A DNA stretch of 64,000 nucleotides from Phoronis australis (Eukaryota > Phoronida > Phoronidae): contig NMRA01000321.1 in the NCBI GenBank assembly GCA_002633005.1, forward strand, positions 31,086-95,085. Direction: 5' to 3'. The translations under genes and the position numbers were made by a program. The notes beneath the pieces are model-generated. The model was not told the DNA's origin and ran no database searches. It saw only the letters and a program-made list of their open reading frames with translations. Positions 1 through 10,785 of the stretch are shown here, in pieces (positions within the stretch are counted from its first letter, which is position 1; the number at the start of each line of letters is the position of its first letter).

Positions 1-136
1 GAATGGCTGAGGAGGGTAAAAGTCTAGTTGCCGTGCGTATTGGTATGTTTTTGGAGATCGATTCAACATCAGACAACTTGATTTTTGGTAACGTTGATAA
101 GTCTTTTGACCACACCACCTTGCAGGACGATGCCAT
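1..136 (-). CDS. possible edge exon of an unrecognised protein (tentative)
   Basis: A minus-strand frame opens with ATG at 136-134 and stays open to the window edge (45 codons). It begins MASSCKVVWSKDLSTLPKIK and continues with KLSDVESISKN. This vaguely recalls the start of uncharacterised SWIM-zinc-finger-like proteins that are common in marine invertebrates, but that is only an impression. No splice site or second conserved block is visible inside the window. It may equally be a chance frame or part of a repeat. Confidence 0.18.
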   Translation of the reverse strand, partial: MASSCKVVWSKDLSTLPKIKLSDVESISKNIPIRTATRLLPSSAI

Positions 137-885
137 GTTTGTCAAGGCGCCTCGTTTTCGATCAACACGACAGCAGCCCCCCGCGTTCGTGAAATAGGTG
201 AATGGAGATAACATGGGAGGAATCAAAGGTCACCACACTAGTAAATATTTGGCTGTGATAACGGAAATTTGGATGACATGCAAAATCATTGAGATTTGCA
301 TAATTTTTGTCTTAAAGCCATTTCAAGATTTAAATGTTACACTAATTGCAAATGTTGATCATTTCCAAGTTACTAGCCGTGACACACTTAATTCTGTCGA
401 GTTGTTCTTCCAGGATTGTGCTGTTTCATGAAGAGACATCTGACAGAACTTTCAGCCATTAGAAAAACTAATTTTAATCGCCACTTTCTTTGGAAAACCA
501 AAGCCACTTTTTAAAATCTTATCACATTCCAAATGATTGAGCAAACTAAAAAATATTAGTGCTGTATTTGGGGAAACCGTCTGATGCTAGTTACTAGGCA
601 AGCACTAGCTGCTAACATTTCATCATACCTCGCATGTTTGAACTGCGCTTTCACCCTGTCGCAGTCTATCGGCCACCGCTTGCGGTATCATTTGATACAA
701 GAGGGCATCAGTGTGTCTCTTGTATTGGTCCAGTTTCTTTACACTTTCCTCTAGCTTCTTGCTCTTTTGTTGTTCCTGCAACCATAGATTATAGTCTTGA
801 CAACAGATTCCGCAATTCCGATATTTTCACATGGAATTCCCAAAAGAGGTGCCACATTCCGGTAGGTGAGCAGACGACTTACATG
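137..885. other. no gene recognised
   Basis: This AT-rich stretch has short open frames on both strands without recognisable domains, convincing splice junctions or RNA-gene signals. Confidence 0.5.
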
Positions 886-1202
886 CTTAAAGGCGAAGGC
901 AACCTTTTTTCATGTCACTTTTAGCAAAAATAAGGTTCGTTGATTACCCCAGACACATTTTTCACTTAATTACAGCTTTTCGTAATTTGATTAATTTCTC
1001 GTCCTCTACTCCGGAAGTGACGTTTTGGGAGGCAAGAGTTTCGCGCCAATTTCTTTTCATTATAGTCTGACTGTGAAGGCTGTCGAGTCACTCTTGTTCT
1101 TCCTCGGATGAGTTCGGTCGTCGTTTGCTTTTGTTTACAAGTCAGTCAACATGCCACGGTGCTGCTGCTGCGTGCCGGGATGTACTCATTATCGCCTCAC
1201 AC
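886..1202 (+). repeat. left terminal inverted repeat
   Basis: It pairs with about 1880-2198. Its inner end contains the ATG and first codons of the THAP frame (from 1151), so the protein start lies inside the transposon terminus. Confidence 0.8.
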
Positions 1203-1518
1203 GCGCTGTGGGTACCTTGTGTCGCTTTCCGAAGGATGACACACTTCGCTTGGCTAGCTCGTTCATGTGAAGAACGTAGCGCTACCCGTCCACGCAACGT
1301 ACAAAGCAGTGGAGGGTTACCGAGTGTGTGGCAGGCATTTTCTGCCGTCGGATTACGACAGAGATATGTACGCTGAATTGATGAAGGTCCCTGCAAAACA
1401 ACGCCTGATGAAGGGCCATACCGTCGCTGTTGATGCCCGGCAGTGCCCCGTCGCCAACCCCGAGAAGTGCGTTTTTGAAGCGAGAAGACTCGCGTGCTGT
1501 GGCCACTGTATACATTGA
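1151..1518 (+). pseudogene. THAP zinc-finger fragment (frameshifted)
   Basis: The frame from ATG 1151 reads MPRCCCCVPGCTHYRL, followed by LCRFPKDDTLRLASSF, and ends at TGA 1268-1270. A second frame, open from 1267, continues with GYRVCGRHFLPSDYDRD and stops at 1516-1518. Together these match the THAP C2CH layout: C-x3-C at the N terminus, an FPKD block, then C-x2-H followed by an FLPSDY segment, with about 47 residues between the second and third zinc ligands. One frameshift near 1260-1268 separates the halves. THAP domains bind DNA and occur in P-element-type transposases and in host factors. Its position between inverted repeats argues for a decayed transposase. The following serine-rich frame (1546-1893) may be further decayed coding sequence. 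Confidence 0.65.
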
Positions 1519-1879
1519 CTGGAGGCACTTCATCTACTGTCACACGTGCCTCCGAACGTACCCCCATTGCGTGCAATTCCGGGAACTAGCAGTGATTCGA
1601 CCTGTGCTGTTGTCTCTAGCCCCGAGAATGTAAGCAGCCCTGCAGCGATGTTGAGTAGTGGGAGTGAATACAGTTCGACAACCAGTGAAGAGGACAGTTC
1701 GTCATCCAATGAACAGATCGGTGAGCCTAAGTTTGATAAGTTTATTGTGGACTTGTATTGGAGCTATTCAAAAGGTGCCACACGGCGGGATCTAAGCAGT
1801 TTGGGTGCTCAGATCACCCTCCAGCGGGAGTGTGTCGCGGGACACTCGGGCAAGTGGCCTGGGACAGTTCTTCCTCTGC

Positions 1880-2198
1880 ACGTGAGACGATAATGAGTAC
1901 ACCCCAGTACGCAGCAACAGCGTGGCATGTTGACTGACTCGTAAGCAAAAGCAAACGACGACCGAACTTATCACAACCGAGGTAGAACAATGACTGATTC
2001 GACTGCTCTCACAGTCAGACTATATGAAATGAAATTGGCGCGAAATTCTTGCCTCCCAAAACGTCACTTCCGGAGTAGACGACAAGTAATTAATTAAATT
2101 ACGAAAAGCAGTAAATGAGTGAAGAATGTGTCTGGGATAATCAACGAACATCATTTTTGCTAAAAATGACATGCAAAAAGGTTGCCTTCGCCTTTAAG
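1880..2198 (-). repeat. right terminal inverted repeat, with a second THAP start
   Basis: This is the inverted copy of 886-1202. Read on the minus strand it also carries an ATG followed by MPRCCCVLGCTHYRLTC, the same THAP N terminus as the left arm with small differences. The element therefore holds two convergent copies of the beginning of its own gene. Confidence 0.78.
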
Positions 2199-2977
2199 TA
2201 TAACCGTGACCCACACCAGGCGCAGCCAGTGAATAATGAATTGGAAAAACATACATGAAAGATAAACGCTGCTGCTCAACAAAATGGTATAGCGGTTTTA
2301 CATTTTTGTGCAACTTGGCCACGTGGTCGTGCTTACCTGATCAAGGGCCAACTTGAGTTCAACAGATTGTTGTGTTCCTGCCATTATCAAGTCTCTTGTT
2401 GAGTCGCATATGCTGAAGTCGTTCACAAAGAGCCCAATACGTGCCATATCCGTGACTGTGTTCAGTCTGAAGTGGGAAATGCATGTTATAGTCTATTACA
2501 GAGTACAGGCACGAGGGGGAAATATGAATCACTGACCTAGGACTGCAATGGGTTAGCTTCAAGCACGTATTGTTGACCCAAAAAGCACGCGCCTAGGACA
2601 AGAAACCTGAGTTGCGAGGACTTCGACGGTACAGGAGGATCTCCGTTGAAAGCACACTATATAATTAAATTGACTTCACGTGACAAAAATCTTATAGATG
2701 GCGCTATGTGCTGTTTACGAAATGTAGACACACAAACCACGAGAAGCGAGAATGACTCGACTGCAGTGTTGGCTTACGAAGCAAACGGGTAAAAAACAAG
2801 TTCCCTCACAGCGCCACCTCTGCACTAGAGTGACCCAGTAATGATTATGACCTATACGCAGAAAGCTAGTGAGATAAACTGAATAGCAAATCATTGCAGA
2901 AACGCCAGAAAGGCCAGAATTATCTCCTTTCAGACGAAGATACATAACATTTTCTTGTAATCTCAGGCACCACATGG
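2199..2977. other. no gene recognised
   Basis: Only short frames without known domains are present on either strand, and there are no repeats I could pair with other parts of the window. Confidence 0.5.
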
Positions 2978-3050
2978 GCGAGGCACCATAGGGGGCTGGG
3001 GGGGCTATTGCCTCCCCTACTTATTTCAGTGTTGCTCGCCCATGCATAAG
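2978..3050 (-). repeat. short dispersed repeat copy (CACTGAAATAAGTGGGG family)
   Basis: Read on the minus strand, this resembles the units at 34309-34450 (GCACTGAAATAA, GGGGCTATAGCC-like and CCCTATGGTGC blocks). The last bases of the window (63985-64000) look like the start of another copy. The C-rich and G-rich stretches inside it can pair. Confidence 0.55.
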
Positions 3051-5106
3051 CAGTGTTAAGTGACCATTTACGCTTTTCATAACCGGGTTTTACTTCTGCT
3101 GCTTGGTGTCAATCTCGATTTAAAACGGTATTTTGCTGACCTAATTTTGAGCGGACTCCCGAAATGTCGTCGATTGGCAGTTGTTGGTGAGCCGACTCGT
3201 GGTGGGAATGTTACTTCGTTCCGTTGAAGCGGCTATAAGCCCTCCTTCCATCACAAAAAAACAACTTTCGATTCAGACCATTTACCGTTATGAAATTGGT
3301 CTCAAAATTTCCCGTAATCACATTAGAGAAGCTTTTAAGGCTTCGACACAATTGACAGATCGTTGTTGCCTGACATCTCGACGCTCTACAAGTTGGCTTG
3401 TGACGGCTCATCATTTTGAGTGAGAATAACCTCAGACCAATTTTATAGCAGTTTAGATCAACAGTTCTTTTTCCCTCGTAGCACTTAGAAAGCGTGTAAG
3501 ACTCAAGAACACAGTCATGTTCTTATAATACCCGCGAGGTGGAATACTTACACGGGTGTCCCAAGAAAGAGTGACGTGTCCCACTCGTCCACGTAAATAA
3601 TCTGACCTCGTAAATGAAGCATGTTGTCATGCGATTTTGTTATCACTGATGTGGAGGTGCTCATTGTCTCGAAGTCGGTACCTTTAAAAAAGAACAGTGA
3701 GCTGTCCAAGTCATTGATATCATGTATTATAAGCATAATCAGAAGTATTAAAATGTGGCGTACTAGCCACAAGTATTGATGACGACCGGGGGTGAAATGA
3801 CGGGCGACCAGGAGACGGCTTTTGCAATTAACATGTCCATGCTCCCCTTGTGCCTTTTGTGGCGATGCCAGTGATAGTATTTGTAAATTAAGAATTTTTC
3901 AATTTCTGCGGTGGCACTTGGCATCAACATGCATGTAGTAGATAACATCGTATGTGCCTCGCCCACTATAAATATAAAATGGGCATTTTTTATCTTATTT
4001 AGTGCCTAAACAAGGTGAAATGGGGTGATTATCCTGACAGACTTGCTTACATTTTGCCACTATAGCAATTGGTTTTGTACCTGAAAAAACAATGAGAGAT
4101 TACCTACAACTGATAATTCCAATTGCGGTAGGATTGGCCTACCCCGTCAAAGTTGATGGATTCTGGCACTTCCTTTTACAAGCCAATGACCTCAATGACC
4201 TATTTGAAGGTGTCAATCATTTTCAATCGGGGTGCGGATATATTTGAAAAATACATGTATTTTGAGTTTTTGTTATAATTTGCGTTAAGTTAATTAGTAA
4301 GGAGCTGTTGAGACCACGTTCGACTTAATCTATCATGCATTTTTTTCTAATACAAATACTAGCATGCGTCATTCGTCCCACACAGTGAAAGAGTAAAATC
4401 AAGTGCCTTATACATCACACTCGAATTGCACGTCAAACATCAACCCGCACGCGTCGAAATTGCGATCGCGTGAACGCAATTATCTTAAGAAATAATACAG
4501 CGAATATAACTGCACGGAAATCCATCCATTCGAAAGAACAAATTCACTCGTAAATTAGACCTTTTACTTTTCGCTTGTCACTCCGCCATTTGCATTTTTT
4601 TAACCTACCAGTAAATTCATGGATTAAAGCATACACTGGGCTTAATGGCTGGCATTCAGGTCACTGTATGACGTAACTAGGTCAAAAACTAAAGGTAGAA
4701 GATGTCAGACGATTTTACTTGTTTTTGCTAGTGGAAGGTAAAAAGAAGCGAAGTATAACCGATAAGACCGTTTGTAGTTTTCTACACGTGTCAGTGGAAT
4801 TTGATTTGGTTAGTACTAACACATTGAACAACAACTGTCCTCCCATTCTTTTGGCTAATATCCATTTCACCAAGTGGTGAAAAGCCCTCCGGCTATCATT
4901 TCAAGTAAACTCCACGCTTAAAAGCACTGTTGGAAAATCTTTAAGAGTTGCAGTTCACCACCTCGAATAACCAATTACGGAGAGTGAAGAACCTAATTCA
5001 GTTGCGTTTCCTACGTAAGTGGTCGGTAGAGTAAGCCCTGTTGAAACCTGAGTAGAAACATGTCCGCTAAACTGTCAAAATATTGAGGAATGTCGCACAC
5101 TCAGGG
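3051..5106. other. no gene recognised; one diverged dispersed repeat
   Basis: About 3250-3480 shares blocks (ACCATTTACnnTTATGAAATTGGTC and the sequence after it) with about 12990-13260, indicating a dispersed repeat. The rest shows no coding region or structured RNA that I can support. Confidence 0.45.
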
Positions 5107-5265
5107 GGATCAAGGGTTTTGAGGTGGGGGGCAGGGCAGAGTATCAGCTAGGATTTTACCGACTGACATTCCCACTCCCGAATTGGCAAATGGAATCCAG
5201 GCGAATTTTAGGGGGCCATGGCCCCCTTGGGCCCCCCTCTAAATCTGCCACTGATTTTGACAACT
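5107..5265 (+). repeat. dispersed repeat, diverged copy of 55100-55300
   Basis: It shares ordered blocks with 55100-55300: AGCTAGGATTTT-like sequence, GACATTCnCACTCC, GAATTGnC, GGGCCATGGCCCCCT-like palindromic sequence and a closing AAATCTGCCACTG-like block. The GC-rich centre can fold back on itself. Confidence 0.55.
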
Positions 5266-6831
5266 ACATGCGCTCAATTTTAGAGCGCATTTGAAAAAGA
5301 CCATAACAACAATGAAAATCCCGAATTAGCAATTTCAACTACTGCATGCTTTTACAAATTCCACCCAGGGCCAGTATTTATACTGATAATTTGCTCTCGA
5401 CACAAAGAAAAAACAAGTATTCAGGTAAAGCCCTTTTAAAAGTCTTTAACTGCAAATTATCAACCACTAAAATACCATACATTGTTACCATCACCGATCA
5501 AACTGGCATCGGCTAACCAGCGAAGCCGAGACCCGAGGAATTGTTGCTAACATATCCAAACAAACCCGCAATATTCACTTACTGATAACACTTATTAAAT
5601 TGATTATCACGTTCCGTTTTCACCATTTGCTTGCTATTCTAAGTGAAATATGCATATTATTTTGAGCCTCATAGAGTGCAAACTGAAAGTTGGCTACCTA
5701 GGTTTATGCAACGCTACTATGCAAGCCCGTCTCGAAATCGAAGTCTCCCGTATAAAAAATGCAGTTTCAACTCGTCCAGCGATAATTAATGCACTTCGAT
5801 AAGGGCTTCCATTTTCATCGCTTGTCAGTTCGCCCCCCAACCCCCTTTCCCGACAGCGTAGCGTATCATTTTCAAATCAATCCTACCCATAGGAAGGCTT
5901 TCGCTGTCTGTTGCATCATCATCCACTGTCGAATTCGTTGATACCGACTCGAGAGAAGTGAACTCAAACGTGTTGTTTCGGTGTGCATTAATCTGTAATA
6001 ACAATTATAGGGTAAGCAGTTTTCATCTCAAACTACCAACACGTTTTCTCAATAACAGCAACCACTCTCGTTAACGCTATTCTAGTCTTACGACCTTCAG
6101 TTATTTTACGGTCTACGCCATTCCTTTTGACGACTCGCACTATGCAAGACGTCCTTATTATATTCAAAATGCGCCTGTAAACCTGCATTCGGAAAGTTAT
6201 GCGGCAAGTGGAAAAAGAATTGTTCTTAAAAGAACAGAGTGTACGGCACGTGAGAAAAAATACAGCTCATTGGAGAGTAAGTGTGTTAATGAGAAAATAA
6301 CACTGTTAATGAGAACAAGAACTATGAGTGGGGATGGTTGTTTACCCTGAATAACAAACTATTCATTGTTGTCTCTGTTTTTAGAGGTACAATGGTTAAG
6401 AATAAGGGTTTTTGCGTGTTTTGATTTTTTCCGCCAGTTTGTGGCAGTGTTGATAATTTCATTCAAAAACGGCTCATTATATTTAGTAGACGTCTATTCA
6501 GATTACAAGTAGCGCATAATGACTACAAGGAAACTTAAGGGAAGCTCGTCCGCAGACCTTTACTTTTCATTTCTGTCTTATAGATGCCAAGAATGACGAA
6601 CTGTGCGAGATATAGCCACAACTACCATATTTGAAGCTACGAAAATACTCGAGGTGTTCCCGGATGGGCCAAGGTCTTATAGAAGTCCATACCCGGATGC
6701 AAGGCTTTGAGCTTAAGGGAGGGACTTCATGGTTAGCAGAGCTGCAGTAGATCATTTAGCAAGTTAGTTTTAATTATATCAAACGACGCAAAAACTACTT
6801 CGATCTCTCGAAATGTATTTGTTATATCATA
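5266..6831. other. no gene recognised
   Basis: No coding exon, RNA gene or strong tandem repeat is supported. About 6590-6700 shares a short core with 26575-26700 (TTTGAAGCTACGAAA and CGAGGTGTTCC), suggesting an old dispersed repeat. Confidence 0.45.
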
Positions 6832-7490
6832 ATTTATCCCATACGCGTTGAATCAGCCATGTAATAATGTTTTCCGTATTCATCTCCCGCACTACTTCAA
6901 CAGCGACCTCTGACATGGAAAGTTCAAAAGGTAGGTCAATGTCGACTCGACGTCGATAGCCGGTTCCATCGTCAAACTTTCGGAAAATAGTTTAAAGTAA
7001 TGCAACTGCAGCAGTGTGAGTAACACTCAACACGCAATCAGGTCTCAATCGTAACATCCGGAACAAGATTGTTAATTATATGACAGGTCTGTCTCAATTT
7101 TCAGTTGCTAAATATGATGTCGTCTGCAACTCAGGCGCCGATTCCTCGGCAACTACAATATGAAATATTGCTGTTAGTTAACTATTTTCAGGAGATGTTA
7201 CAAGTTCAATGCACAGTTGCTGTTTCTTTCACCTTGTTTATCTGTTTTCAAGCAATAAGTCGTTACATTTATAAAACTGTTTCTTTTACTAGAGAAAACT
7301 TGCAACCTAACGCGCAAGTGCATAAATATAGGATGTGATCCGCCACGTGAACAGTCTCGAGTGGAGTATCTGAAAAATCTGGCGAAAAAAATGAAAGAAA
7401 CTTAGGAATTTGATGCGTACGTGGAATAATGTCTCGTGGGATATTACTTCATCAACGCCACTCTCGGTACGTTTTGCGTATGTAGCGGCT
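6832..7490 (+). repeat. direct duplication, copy 1
   Basis: This is collinear with 7551-8369. Shared blocks include TTTTCCGTATTCA, GGAAAGTTCAAAAGGTA, GTCAATGTCGACTCGACG, AATAGTTTAAAGTAAT, TGTGATCCGCCACGTGAACA and ATTACTTCATC. The copies have many substitutions and indels. A 77-codon frame inside this copy is not kept in the other, so it is probably not coding. Confidence 0.78.
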
Positions 7491-7550
7491 ACCTGTTAAG
7501 AGAACGTTCAGAAATCTTGAAAACAGTGTTATAAAACATCGAAACGAATC

Positions 7551-8369
7551 GATTTATCCCATTTGAATCAGTCGAGTGCAATGCGGACATGTGATTTTGT
7601 TTTCCGTATTCACCTCCCACACTACTTCAACAGTGCCCTCTGACACGGAAAGTTCAAAAGGTACGTCAATGTCGACTCGACGGTTTGATCATCAAACTTT
7701 CCCAAAATAGTTTAAAGTAATAAAATTGCAGCAGTATAAATAACATTCAACATCCACTCAGGTCCCAACTGTAACATCTGGTACAAAACTTTTAATTTTA
7801 CGACACTTGTATAGTCTTAGTTTTCAATTGCTAAATATTATATCTTCTGCAACTCAAGTGTCGATTCCTCGTTAACTACAATATCAAATATTGTTGTTAA
7901 TTCACTATTTTCAGTAACGTAGAAAATAAATCTGAAACGAAATAAGGCGATCCAGATCCTCCCAAGGATACTATTGTTTCACGAAATGTAGAATATAAAT
8001 AGGTAAATAAAACAACAAGAATGGATCAACTGAAATTTTCGGATGTAATAACGTCCTTTGTCAACAGAAACAATTACCGTTGTTTTTATTTTTGTTATTT
8101 CTTTTCAAGTAAGAAATCGTTACATTTAAACATTTTCTTTTACAAGAGATAAATTGTAATCTAACGCACAAGTACATATATGTAGGATGTGATCCGCCAC
8201 GTGAACAGTCTGGGTGAAGTGTTTAAGAAATCTGCCGAAAAATGAAAGAAACTTAGGAATTCGAAGCGTATGAGATAAATTTCGGTCTCGGTCGGAACGC
8301 GGAATAATGTATCCTGGGACATTACTTCATCTACGCCACTCGCGGCACGTTTTGTGCATGTTTCGGCTT
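7551..8369 (+). repeat. direct duplication, copy 2 with ~140-bp extra segment
   Basis: This is the second copy of 6832-7490. It has an extra segment at about 7916-8060 lying between blocks that are adjacent in copy 1. Either copy 2 gained an insertion or copy 1 lost it. Confidence 0.75.
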
Positions 8370-8644
8370 CATTGTAACTTTTCTCGTGCATGCGTCAAGT
8401 GGTGCTTAAGAGTTCCGTAGACCCAAGAGTTGCGAAGGAAGCCAGTGTGATCACGTGCTTAGCTTGTAATACATGGCAAAATCTCATGAAATCTTGCCCG
8501 TTTTGCGTTTTCGCGAGGTTCTTTAAGGAACGCACAGTAGCACTGATGCCTCATTTGTGAAGAACCCTCAAAGAGGCATGGAACGCGAGAAACAAAAATA
8601 CCTTAAAACAAACAGATCGTTGCGAATCTACTTGTTGGGGAAGC

Positions 8645-9045
8645 TAGCGTGAGATTTATTCACTTTGAATCTTGCAAGAATTTCAGGAAAAAATCGTCAG
8701 ATTCATTAGTTTTGAAACGCAGACGAAATCAAAAAGTATCCCAACACAGTTTTTAATTTCTACGCCCCTAATAACAAGCGCTCAAAGAAGTTGGATAGGC
8801 TAATGCTTGCTTGAAAACGCCACTGTGTTGTTTTCCCCCAAGGTTAAAAGTCACATTTTTCATTTATTTAGGGAAATATGCTGCGTCTAAATCATACCAA
8901 ATAAGGAGACGTGCCTTGTAGTGTGAGAGAAACGTCGACGAAGGGACAAGCAGTTAACAAATCATTTTTTAAATTTGAAACTAGAGGAAAAATGATTTGA
9001 CATCAACAAAAATTCAAAATTTTTAAGAGCAAACAGTAAAAATAC
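8645..9045 (+). repeat. left arm of a long imperfect inverted repeat
   Basis: Blocks such as GAAAAAATCGTCA, TTTTGAAACGCAG, CCCCTAATAA, GTCACATTTTTC and CAAAAATTCAAAAT reappear in the same order on the minus strand of about 10345-10785. The arms are diverged. Confidence 0.65.
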
Positions 9046-10344
9046 ATATTATAAAATTTGACTTTTGAAACTGTGCGTGCGGTGGGATCGGCGAAGTACA
9101 GGTCTGAAGATGTCAAAAAAATGCAATTTTAATTTTAGCAGCAATAACGTCACGTATGCACTGTTCAGCTATAGAATCATACCTTTGTCAATTCTTTTAC
9201 TTGGGATCTTTCAGTCTAATTCAGTTCATTAATTATTCATTAACTGCAAGCAGTGACGTTGGAAACGAGTTTTGGGTTGTCTTTTAACTTTCAATGACAT
9301 GCGCACGTCATGGTGTTATTCGTATCAATAAAATACCAGCAATGTCATCGTTATCATCGCCGTTGTCTTCGTCGCAGTCTTCTTTCTGTGACATCTGAAA
9401 CTTCATGCATGTACCTAGACTAAGGTTCGAGGTATTTAACAGGAAATTGGTGGAATAGTTGCCCTTTTGCGAGACTTTTTTACTATTCTAATGCAATTAA
9501 CCTTGAATTTTCAGCAATATCTGTTGTAAAGTGACATCGAGTGCGTGAAAACGTTACATTAAACGTCCAACCAGATGTATGATTTTTTTTTCGTTTTACT
9601 TTAAACGGTATATCCGTGAACTTTGTACTTTGAAGATGTTACCGTAGTAACAAGGTTTACAATTACGCCAGTAATTATCTTAATCAAGTTTTCAATTTGC
9701 TACCTCTCTGATTTACTTTGAGAGTATAAACCACATTTCCTATTACCTTTTTATCAATAATCGAATTCAATGTATCTAATAACTGTAACTATGGCAACAA
9801 CAAATTGGCTTTTCCTAAGAAGGACATTTTTACTCATGGGAATCTGTATCATGGTTCAGGTATTTCTTAGACGTAACACTTCGTCGCGTGGCACGCCATG
9901 TGGGGGTTTCACAGGAATTAATTCCCGAGACCACGGAAGTGATGTCTTCGACTAATTTTTTCTTGCAAAACGTGTGCGCAGGTGCAATCTGTGAGGCTGT
10001 TTCGATAAACAAGTTTTACCACGGACAGAATAGTAATACAAATGGTACACGTCTATGGGTGTACTTAATTAAAGGAACAAAATATTAGGAGTATGTGAAG
10101 TTATCCAATCTTTTTAATAAGAATAGATCTGCTGTTAAGATTGATTTGGTTGAGTAACGTCTAATTGTAAATGGGTCGAATTCTAACTCGCCGCTACTGA
10201 CACAAAATCAAAGTAAAACTTCTGATTAGCGTTTTCTTCCTGAATAAGGCGGCCTTAGTTTTGCATTCTATGGCTATGGTTAGCCAAAAATCCTTCAATT
10301 ATATCGAACGTTTGATTACTTTAGTTAAAGCTACATAGAACGCG
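9046..10344. other. loop of the long inverted repeat; no gene recognised
   Basis: This spacer lies between the arms at 8645-9045 and 10345-10785. Short frames on both strands (for example near 9770-10088) have no recognisable domain. If this is a transposon, no transposase is left in it. Confidence 0.45.
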
Positions 10345-10785
10345 AAAAACAAACTGAATTGCATTATTCAAAGAGGCATTCTGCCACTTAAACAGAAGTC
10401 AAAGTGTTAACCAATCATTTTTACGGTTTGTTGGTAAAGATTTTGAATTTTTGTTCATGTTAAAGCATCTCCTTTAGTTAAATTTTTTTTAAAAATCTCC
10501 CAAAAGTCAAAGCACGCCTCCTTTTTTGGTAAGACAAGACATAGACATAGCACATTTCCCTTATAGGAAAAATGTGACCTTTGAGCTTTCACGAAAACAA
10601 AACATTGGCAGCCAGCTTCAGTCCGAATTTTTTAGCGCACATACGTATTATTAGGGGAGGAGAACTTGAAAACAGTACTGAGATGAACGAGTATATATTT
10701 CGCCTGCGTTTCAAAATATTGAATATGACGATTTTTTCTGGAAATTCCTGCATTGTTCCAAGTGAATATCTCTCACGTTAGCATA
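10345..10785 (-). repeat. right arm of a long imperfect inverted repeat
   Basis: This is the reverse-complement partner of 8645-9045. The shared order of blocks over about 400 bp rules out chance matches. Confidence 0.65.

Larger units (their letters stand above)
886..2198. mobile_element. DNA transposon with ~317-bp terminal inverted repeats and THAP-coding remnant
   Basis: The left arm (886 to about 1202) is repeated as an inverted, diverged copy at about 1880-2198. Both start, reading inward, with CTTAAAGGCGAAGGCAACC and share many blocks, including CCGGAAGTGACGTTTTGGGA and GTCAGTCAACATGCCACG. The interior is about 680 bp. No target-site duplication is obvious at the exact ends. Long inverted ends and a THAP zinc finger suggest a P-like or related THAP-transposase family. 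Too little transposase survives to assign the superfamily. The internal reading frame is broken, so this copy is non-autonomous. Confidence 0.8.

Noticed and set aside
1142-1576. 144-codon minus-strand frame
   Set aside because: It is antisense to the recognisable THAP sequence and inside the transposon.
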